From a bacterium (GTDB lineage: Bacteria > SZUA-182 > SZUA-191), in assembly GCA_003230535.1 (NCBI GenBank), contig QIEW01000147.1, positions 1 through 9,309 of the forward strand: 9,309 bases of DNA, in the 5' to 3' direction. Shown in pieces: positions 4,286-9,309 of this stretch. Under the pieces are notes generated by a model. It had not been told where the DNA came from, ran no database searches, and saw only the letters and a program-made list of their open reading frames with translations. Position numbers and translations under genes: made by a program. Position 1 is the stretch's first letter. Each line of letters opens with the position of its first letter.

Positions 4286-6301
4286 ATGGCTACCGGAAGC
4301 GTAATCCGGGTTTTATCCGAGGAGACCATCCACAAGATTGCGGCCGGAGAAGTGGTGGAACGACCGGCTTCGGTAGTAAAGGAACTGGTGGAAAACTCAC
4401 TGGACGCCCGGGCGGACCAGATAAATGTCGTCTTGATTAACGGAGGAAAGCGACTTATCCGGGTGGCGGACAACGGCTGCGGGATGAACTCCCAGGATGC
4501 CTTGTTAGCGGTAGAGCGTCACGCGACCAGTAAGTTAAACTCCTCCAATGACCTCGAACGGATTGCCACCTTCGGTTTTCGGGGTGAGGCCCTGGCCACC
4601 GTTTCGGCTGTTTCCAGGATGAAGCTGGCGACTAATACACCGGATGGCGTGGCGGGAACTCAGATCATTATTGAAGGGGGGACTATCAAGAGGGTAACCG
4701 ATGTGGGCGCTCCGCCGGGCACAGTGATAGAAGTGCGAAATCTGTTCTATAATGTGCCGGCGCGGCTGAAATTTTTAAAATCTTCTGACAAAGAGCAAAG
4801 TTACATTAGCCGTATCTTATCCCAGCAGTCTCTGTCACATCCGGGAGTGCATTTCACTTTGCGGGCCGCAGGCCGCACAATTTTTGAGCTGCCGCCGGTA
4901 ACGGAGCTGCCGCCGCGTCTGGCCGCTTTGTACGGATCTGATGTGGCCTCAGGGCTCCTATCCCTAGACTATCATAGCGAAGACATTCACCTGCAAGGCT
5001 ACATCTCCAATCCCAAGCTGCATCGGAGCAACACCGAATACCAGTCCAATTTTGTCAATCAACGCCTGGTTAAAGACAAATTCATCTCCGGGGCCGTGTA
5101 TGAGGCTTATCGCCGCCTCCTGCCTAAAGGACGTCATCCGATCTGGGTCCTGTTCCTGGAGATACCGTACGAGGCGGTGGATGTGAATGTGCATCCGGCC
5201 AAGCTGGAGGTAAGGTTCAGGAGGAGCAAAGAAATCCGGCACAGCATATTATCCGCCGTCCAGCAAACCTTGACTGACGCCTTATCCGCTGCTTCAGTTT
5301 TCTCCGCTCCCCTAAGTCATCCCTCCCCATCAGCCGGAGATGAGGGACAGGCTCCGCAGCCTCGCGCTACTACCGGCGATTATAAGCCTCTGGGCGATCA
5401 CAATGAAAATGAAGTGGATGCTGACAGGACTGGCGCTCCCGGTTCAAAAACCCCCTATCGGGAACGGATAAAAGGGGCGGTGGAGGCTTATTTTGAGAAG
5501 ACAACGCCCCCCTCGCCATCAACCCCTTCCGCCGGCCAGCCCCATTCTCAGGAGCCGTTACCCGGGAAGGCAAGGGCTGCCTTGACGCCTCTAACTGGAG
5601 ATACCAAACCTATCCGGATTGAGGAGCATCCTGCACCACCGGCAGATCAACAGTTTTTTGCCTCATTGGAGCCTGTCGGGCAAATAGACGCCAGTTTTAT
5701 TGTCTGCCAAAACTCGTCCGAGCTGGTGATCATCGATCAGCATGCGGCTCATGAGCGGGTGCGATACGAGGCATTACGCCGGCGTTATAATACGCCTCCA
5801 TCTGAAGAAACCAAATCCGATAGTTACGGAGTCCAAAGGTTACTGTTTCCCATAGTATTGGAACTTTCCTTTAAGGAAGCCGCCATATTAGAGGAGCAGG
5901 CGGAAGTATTTGCAGAGCTGGGATTTGAGATAGCGGCGCTCGGCGGGCGGACTTTTGCTCTTCAAGCCGCTCCGGGAGACCTCGAACCGGGAGGGTTGGG
6001 ACGGATAATCCAGGACATACTGGACGGTTTGGGGAAGGAGGCCGCCATCTCTCCGGCGGAGCTAAGAGATGAGCTTCTAAAGCAGATGGCCTGCCATTCG
6101 GCTATCAAAGCTAATCAGCAGTTAAAACCGGAGGAGATACGCCATCTCTTACGGGAACTGGCTCAACTGCAATGCCCGCCTTGCTGCCCCCACGGTCGCC
6201 CGTATATATTGCGATACCGCCTTGCTGACCTGCGGAAACATTTTTTACGAAAAACTACGACTGGAAAGCATAAAGGTTCAATGGAACTGGATTATAGATG
6301 A
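4286..6301 (+). CDS. mutL: DNA mismatch repair protein MutL
   Basis: Couples mismatch recognition by MutS to strand removal. The N-terminal GHKL ATPase shows all motifs: ENSLDA (36-41, with the Mg-binding Glu/Asn region), DNGCGM (62-67), RHATSK (78-83) and GFRGEAL (97-103). A Pro/Ser-rich linker spans about 335-450. The C-terminal dimerisation and nuclease domain has DQHAAHERVRYE (484-495), the metal-binding endonuclease motif, plus CHSAIKANQQL (603-613) and CPPCCPHGRP (630-639) with the CPHG motif. It is therefore a nicking MutL of the type found where MutH is absent. Its 671 residues are normal. The ATG start begins the conserved IRVLSEETIHKIAAGEVVERP region directly. GAGG lies about 15 bases upstream, rather far. 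mutS and miaA, frequent neighbours, are not adjacent. It converges with the TVP38 gene, 24 bp away. The frame is intact. Confidence 0.97.
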   Translation: MATGSVIRVLSEETIHKIAAGEVVERPASVVKELVENSLDARADQINVVLINGGKRLIRVADNGCGMNSQDALLAVERHATSKLNSSNDLERIATFGFRGEALATVSAVSRMKLATNTPDGVAGTQIIIEGGTIKRVTDVGAPPGTVIEVRNLFYNVPARLKFLKSSDKEQSYISRILSQQSLSHPGVHFTLRAAGRTIFELPPVTELPPRLAALYGSDVASGLLSLDYHSEDIHLQGYISNPKLHRSNTEYQSNFVNQRLVKDKFISGAVYEAYRRLLPKGRHPIWVLFLEIPYEAVDVNVHPAKLEVRFRRSKEIRHSILSAVQQTLTDALSAASVFSAPLSHPSPSAGDEGQAPQPRATTGDYKPLGDHNENEVDADRTGAPGSKTPYRERIKGAVEAYFEKTTPPSPSTPSAGQPHSQEPLPGKARAALTPLTGDTKPIRIEEHPAPPADQQFFASLEPVGQIDASFIVCQNSSELVIIDQHAAHERVRYEALRRRYNTPPSEETKSDSYGVQRLLFPIVLELSFKEAAILEEQAEVFAELGFEIAALGGRTFALQAAPGDLEPGGLGRIIQDILDGLGKEAAISPAELRDELLKQMACHSAIKANQQLKPEEIRHLLRELAQLQCPPCCPHGRPYILRYRLADLRKHFLRKTTTGKHKGSMELDYR

Positions 6302-6305
6302 CGGG

Positions 6306-6318
6306 CGGCTGTCAGCCG
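6306..6318. terminator. short hairpin between convergent mutL and the TVP38 gene
   Basis: CGGCT-GTC-AGCCG forms a 5-bp stem five bases after the mutL stop. No T-run follows on either strand, so it is a weak candidate for a bidirectional stop in the 24-bp gap. Confidence 0.25.
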
Positions 6319-6325
6319 TATCCAA

Positions 6326-7037
6326 TCAGGTGTATTTCTTCCTGATAAAATTTTCTATTTTTGACCGGTAAATATAAGCCGCTATAAGCACAACCGCCGA
6401 TATTACCACAAATATAAGTAATATCTTATAGCGGCCCTGTCTTAAAAAGCTTCCCTGCAAAGTTAGGGCGACAGTGCCCAGCAGCCTCCCGAAGGTGGAA
6501 ATAACGAGAAACTCCTTGTATCCCATAGGAGCTAATCCCAACAAAAAGCATAAATAATCTTTGGGGAACCCCGGGATCAGGAACATGTAAAAATAAGCCA
6601 GGTCGGCCTTCTTCCTGATCGTAGTATCATACTTTTCAATAATCTCGGTCGGGATAAATTTTTCGATAAAAGGTTTTCCGGCGGCTCTTGAGATACTAAA
6701 AGCCAGCAGGGAACCTATAATCAGCCCTACCGTGGAGTAGGCCGCTCCCCATATATTACCATATATAAAACCACCCAAAAATCCGGTGAACTCCCCGGGA
6801 ATAGGGGCAAAAAGCACTTGAAATACTTGAAGGAGGATAAAGGCCATCGGCGACAGAACACCAAACCGGTCTAAGAAGGAGTGGAGCCTCTCCTGATCGG
6901 AGAAAAATTCGTAAATTTCGGGAAAGTAATAGATAGAAACACAGACCAGCGACCAGCGCCAGATAGAATATAATTAAAGAGAATTTTATGGTCCTGCCAA
7001 GCGAAGGTTTCTTAACTTTCCAGGTTCGAAATATCAT
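6326..7037 (-). pseudogene. TVP38/TMEM64 (VTT domain) membrane protein, frameshifted
   Basis: Two overlapping frames together make one family member of about 236 residues. The first 38 codons (from the ATG at 7037) give a basic N-terminus and a first membrane helix (ending AGLCFYLLL). At about 6920-6926 (CTTTCCC on the coding strand) the reading must move by +1 to continue as PEIYEFFSDQERLHSFLDRF and then the core. The core has FAPIPGEFTGFLGGFIYG, then GFPKDYLCFLLGL and FGRLLGT, which are typical VTT-domain signatures. The downstream frame has no good start of its own before Met at 6847, which would cut into the domain. VTT proteins sit in the inner membrane and are linked to lipid scrambling or envelope maintenance; the substrate here is unknown. 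One extra base within a TTT or CCC run explains it, either a real mutation or a sequencing error. Last gene of the minus-strand cluster. Confidence 0.75.
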
Positions 7038-7160
7038 TTTTTATCGAGATTTTATAGTAATAACAACTTGTCATCAAACCGGTATGGAGCAGGTCAAGGG
7101 CGCCGCATCAAATAACCGGCCTGAGCGATAGTGGCGGTGGTGGATAGAGTATTTATCTTA
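7038..7160. promoter_or_regulatory. gap upstream of the TVP38 gene, with a weak minus-strand promoter candidate
   Basis: On the minus strand TTGATG (7077-7072), 17 bases, and TAAAAT (7054-7049) could form a promoter. It would start only about five bases before the ATG at 7037, which is unusually close. The gap shows no strong hairpin with T-run and no gene. The ATG has no clear ribosome site. The 123-bp spacing makes co-transcription with the DUF1848 gene possible but not certain. Confidence 0.25.
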
Positions 7161-7994
7161 TCATAAATCAATCGCAGTAGGATTTGCAATCGGGTTTTCC
7201 CGACAGCCCTGGGTTGGATTGCCATAGCAATACAGGCAGCCGGCATGGCAGGCAAACCAGCGGCCGATATCTTTGGATTTAGTGCAGCCGCAATCCGCCC
7301 GCTGGGTTCTGTCTTTTGCCAGAGAGCAAGGCTCTTTCTGCGGATGGAGGGCTGAGAGGCGCCGACCGTCAATGCAGCCGGGATGTCCCAAGTTGGGTAA
7401 GGTACATGTTTGGAGTTCCAGCTTATATTTCTCGCAGATAGGTTTTAGCCGGTAGAGAATAAAGTCGGTCACCCAATCCGGTGGATGCTCCACTATTTGG
7501 AAGCCGTGCTTTTTCATCCGCCGCCGCACTTTGTTATAAAAGGTAATATAGGAGGTCTTTACCAGGGGAATGCCCAGCGTTCCGGCCTTTGCGATTATGC
7601 TTTCAAACAATGCCGGATCAAGGTTGCCCAGGCGGGCGCCTTGGGGGGTAAGAACCTCCATCAATGGGTCATAACGCAGACAACACCTGGCGGGGGACCC
7701 TAAGACCTCCATGACCTCAGGGAGCAATTTTTCTATCTCATCCCAAGTGGGGACGGCACGTTCGAGGCAACTCCCCCCCAACCCGGTGATCGTAAGATGC
7801 AGATAGAGCTGCTCCACTTCCCCCAGCATTGAGGATAATCCAGCATGAGTAAGTAAGTTAGAGGGATTTTTGGTCCACAATACCAGGGTATGAATATTCT
7901 GCGGCCCGATTTGCTGGATTGTCTCCACCAGATAATCCGGATAGCAGGCCACTAAATCCACCCGGCGGCTGGCTGAGATCACCTCTCGAAGCAT
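7161..7994 (-). CDS. DUF1848 family protein, radical-SAM-like with C-terminal Fe-S cysteines
   Basis: 277 residues, normal for the family. The N-terminus has the family opening VISASRRVDL (5-14, usually SASRRTD) followed by LVLWTKNP (37-44). The C-terminus carries CGC (235-237), SKDIGRW (240-246) and CHAGCLYCYGN (249-259), a CX3CX2C cluster like that of radical SAM enzymes but at the opposite end of the protein. The family is predicted to bind an Fe-S cluster; its reaction and substrate are not known to me. The ATG at 7994 has GGAAGG eight bases upstream and puts the conserved motif at residue 5. It lies 45 bp after the PHP gene on the same strand, so it is probably in the same transcript. 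Family membership is secure; function is open. Confidence 0.88.
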   Translation of the reverse strand: MLREVISASRRVDLVACYPDYLVETIQQIGPQNIHTLVLWTKNPSNLLTHAGLSSMLGEVEQLYLHLTITGLGGSCLERAVPTWDEIEKLLPEVMEVLGSPARCCLRYDPLMEVLTPQGARLGNLDPALFESIIAKAGTLGIPLVKTSYITFYNKVRRRMKKHGFQIVEHPPDWVTDFILYRLKPICEKYKLELQTCTLPNLGHPGCIDGRRLSALHPQKEPCSLAKDRTQRADCGCTKSKDIGRWFACHAGCLYCYGNPTQGCRENPIANPTAIDL

Positions 7995-8039
7995 TCGGTT
8001 ACCCTTCCAACTGACTTACTTATTGAATTAAGCTGAAAA

Positions 8040-8957
8040 TTAAAAAACAGACTTGGATTTTGGCGGGTGATGATAGAGTTTTTGGTAGCGCTCTTCCATA
8101 GCGGGAACAATATCCGAGGGCAGGGAAAATGTGCGATGCAGGACTCCCAGAGGCACCGGCCATTCTCCATGACAGTCGCTGCCGGCGGTAACCAACAACC
8201 CCTTTGAGCGAGCTAGATTTCCATACAGATCAATCTGCTCCGGAGTGTATCCGGTATAGTAAACTTCTATCCCCTCTATTCCCCAGGAGATGAGCTGCAA
8301 GATAAAATCCAGATGATCTTTCCGGTTTTCGGTCCGACGCCCATCGGTCATTATGTGAGGATGGGCCAATACCGGAATGCCCCCCGCATCCCGGACCAGA
8401 GCAATTCCGTCTTGAGGAGAAATTCTCTTCTTCGGGATATTACAGGGCGCCAGATATCGGGCAAAGGCATCGTCTTGATCTTTGGCATAGCCTTGCCTGA
8501 TCAATAGTCGGGAAATATGGGGCCGCCCCAACGCTCCTTGAGCTATCCGGCGAAGATCTTCCAACTGGAGCGGCGCCTTACCTTCTTCAGCCAACATCCG
8601 GTTAACTGCAACCAGCATTTTCCCGCCGCGCTGAGCCCGTATTTGCCGTAATTCCTCCAAAGTCCGGCATAATGCGGGATACTCCCAGTCAAGATAGTAG
8701 CCAAGTAGATGTACCCCGGTAAATCTACCGCCGGCTAAACTTAACTCTACTCCCGGAATAACTTCTACGCCAAGCTCCCGTCCCGTTGCCAACGCTTCCG
8801 GTATGCCGCCCAACGAGTCATGATCGGTAAGGGCAATTGTCGTAAGCTGACGCTCCTGCGCCAAGGCTACCAGCTCACGGGGAGTGAATTGGCCGTCTGA
8901 TGCGGTAGAATGAGTGTGTAAATCTATTCTGGCGGAGTTATCCATTGTGTTGGGCAT
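8040..8957 (-). CDS. PHP-domain phosphoesterase (TrpH/RNase AM-like)
   Basis: Predicted metal-dependent phosphoesterase of 305 residues, close to the usual 270-300. The PHP metal ligands are all visible: DLHTHSTASDG (12-22, His14 and His16), TDHDS (44-48), PGVELS (68-73, Glu71), RPHIS (145-149, His147), LAHPH (197-201, His199) and GSDCHG (259-264, Asp261 and His263). Close relatives (E. coli RNase AM/YciV and 3',5'-nucleoside bisphosphate phosphatases) degrade short RNA 5' to 3' or pNp. The same activity is inferred here but not proven. The ATG at 8957 is preceded by GAGG nine bases away; a second ATG at 8945 is possible. The start overlaps the end of tsaB by 20 bp, which suggests translational coupling. 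DUF1848 follows at 45 bp. Confidence 0.9.
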   Translation of the reverse strand: MPNTMDNSARIDLHTHSTASDGQFTPRELVALAQERQLTTIALTDHDSLGGIPEALATGRELGVEVIPGVELSLAGGRFTGVHLLGYYLDWEYPALCRTLEELRQIRAQRGGKMLVAVNRMLAEEGKAPLQLEDLRRIAQGALGRPHISRLLIRQGYAKDQDDAFARYLAPCNIPKKRISPQDGIALVRDAGGIPVLAHPHIMTDGRRTENRKDHLDFILQLISWGIEGIEVYYTGYTPEQIDLYGNLARSKGLLVTAGSDCHGEWPVPLGVLHRTFSLPSDIVPAMEERYQKLYHHPPKSKSVF

Positions 8958-9309
8958 CCCATTTTACCTCGGCCGCCGGTCGGCGGACATAATTGGGCAG
9001 AAGAGTTTCCGGGGTCTGCTTCTCCCCGATAGCTAATTTTAATACTCCTAATACAGCTACTGAGGAGGCTCTCGGCCATTGCAGATGGCTGGGGGCCAGC
9101 AATGCTTTCCCGCCAAGGTGACGGCATAAAAAATCTCCATAGAGCTTTAGAGCGTCTCCTAAAAAGACAACCGGTTCTTTACTGAGCAAATCTACCAGCT
9201 CGCCGGGTTCGAGCAACTTATCTTCCCACAACCGTTGAAGCCTGCCTTCCCTCCAGCGGAAAAGCGCGCTATGCACCTGTTTCCGTTTAGCATCCAGAAC
9301 CGGACACAC
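8938..9309 (-). CDS. tsaB: tRNA t6A biosynthesis protein TsaB, C-terminal part (N-terminus outside window)
   Basis: 123 codons are visible, about half of the usual 230 or so. The frame is open at the right window edge; the GTG there is an internal Val codon, not a start. Features: PVLDAKRKQVHSALF (3-17), the conserved DARRxEVY-like strand of TsaB; LGDALKLYGDFL in the middle; and the C-terminal LLPNYVRRPAAE, matching the family's P-x-Y-x-R-x-x-x-AE ending. TsaB is the non-catalytic partner of TsaD in the cytosolic threonylcarbamoyl transfer complex (TsaB-TsaD-TsaE), which makes t6A37 on ANN-reading tRNAs. The catalytic N-terminal half cannot be judged. Overlaps the PHP gene by 20 bp on the same strand. 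Confidence 0.85.
   Translation of the reverse strand: MCPVLDAKRKQVHSALFRWREGRLQRLWEDKLLEPGELVDLLSKEPVVFLGDALKLYGDFLCRHLGGKALLAPSHLQWPRASSVAVLGVLKLAIGEKQTPETLLPNYVRRPAAEVKWDAQHNG

Noticed and set aside
6920-6926. Programmed +1 frameshift in the TVP38 gene
   Set aside because: The original frame has no stop or rare codon at the site, and I see no stimulatory element; a one-base indel is simpler.
7094-7372. 92-codon minus-strand frame overlapping the end of the DUF1848 gene
   Set aside because: Out-of-frame shadow of the C-terminal part of DUF1848, whose cysteine motifs lie in the other frame.

Overview
The window looks like chromosomal DNA of a diderm (outer-membrane) bacterium. A complete KDO transferase gene (waaA) implies lipid A-type lipopolysaccharide. 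MutL carries the metal-dependent endonuclease motif, so the organism probably repairs mismatches without MutH. The DUF1848 protein with a C-terminal cysteine cluster and the MITE with TCGTAAAAAGTC ends recall anaerobes such as Desulfobacterota or diderm Firmicutes. That placement is an impression from memory, not a measurement, and no phylum can be fixed from this sequence alone.

Layout. At the left edge only the start signals of a minus-strand gene are visible (promoter, Shine-Dalgarno, ATG and three codons). After about 300 bp without genes come mreD (350-901) and waaA (945-2279), both on the minus strand, read waaA then mreD and probably co-transcribed. The next 2.0 kb (2280-4285) holds no intact gene. 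It is a stack of repeats and decayed mobile DNA: CCCCCTTT/AAAGGGGG palindromic repeats, a 160-bp segment bounded by inverted repeats, two 91-bp direct repeats that flank a broken IS element with 15-bp terminal inverted repeats, a 144-bp MITE with a target duplication, and a 54-bp repeat whose second copy lies at 92-145. mutL (4286-6301) is the only intact plus-strand gene. Facing it is a minus-strand cluster that reads from the right edge: tsaB (N-terminus cut by the window end), a PHP-domain phosphoesterase, a DUF1848 protein, and a TVP38/VTT-family membrane protein that is frameshifted near 6922.

Function. The intact genes are housekeeping: envelope biogenesis (waaA, mreD), DNA mismatch repair (mutL), tRNA t6A modification (tsaB) and nucleotide or RNA turnover (PHP). 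I see no CRISPR array, tRNA, rRNA or recognisable defence or secretion system, and no convincing new multi-gene system. The unusual content is the layered repeat and IS region between waaA and mutL and the frameshift in the TVP38 gene.
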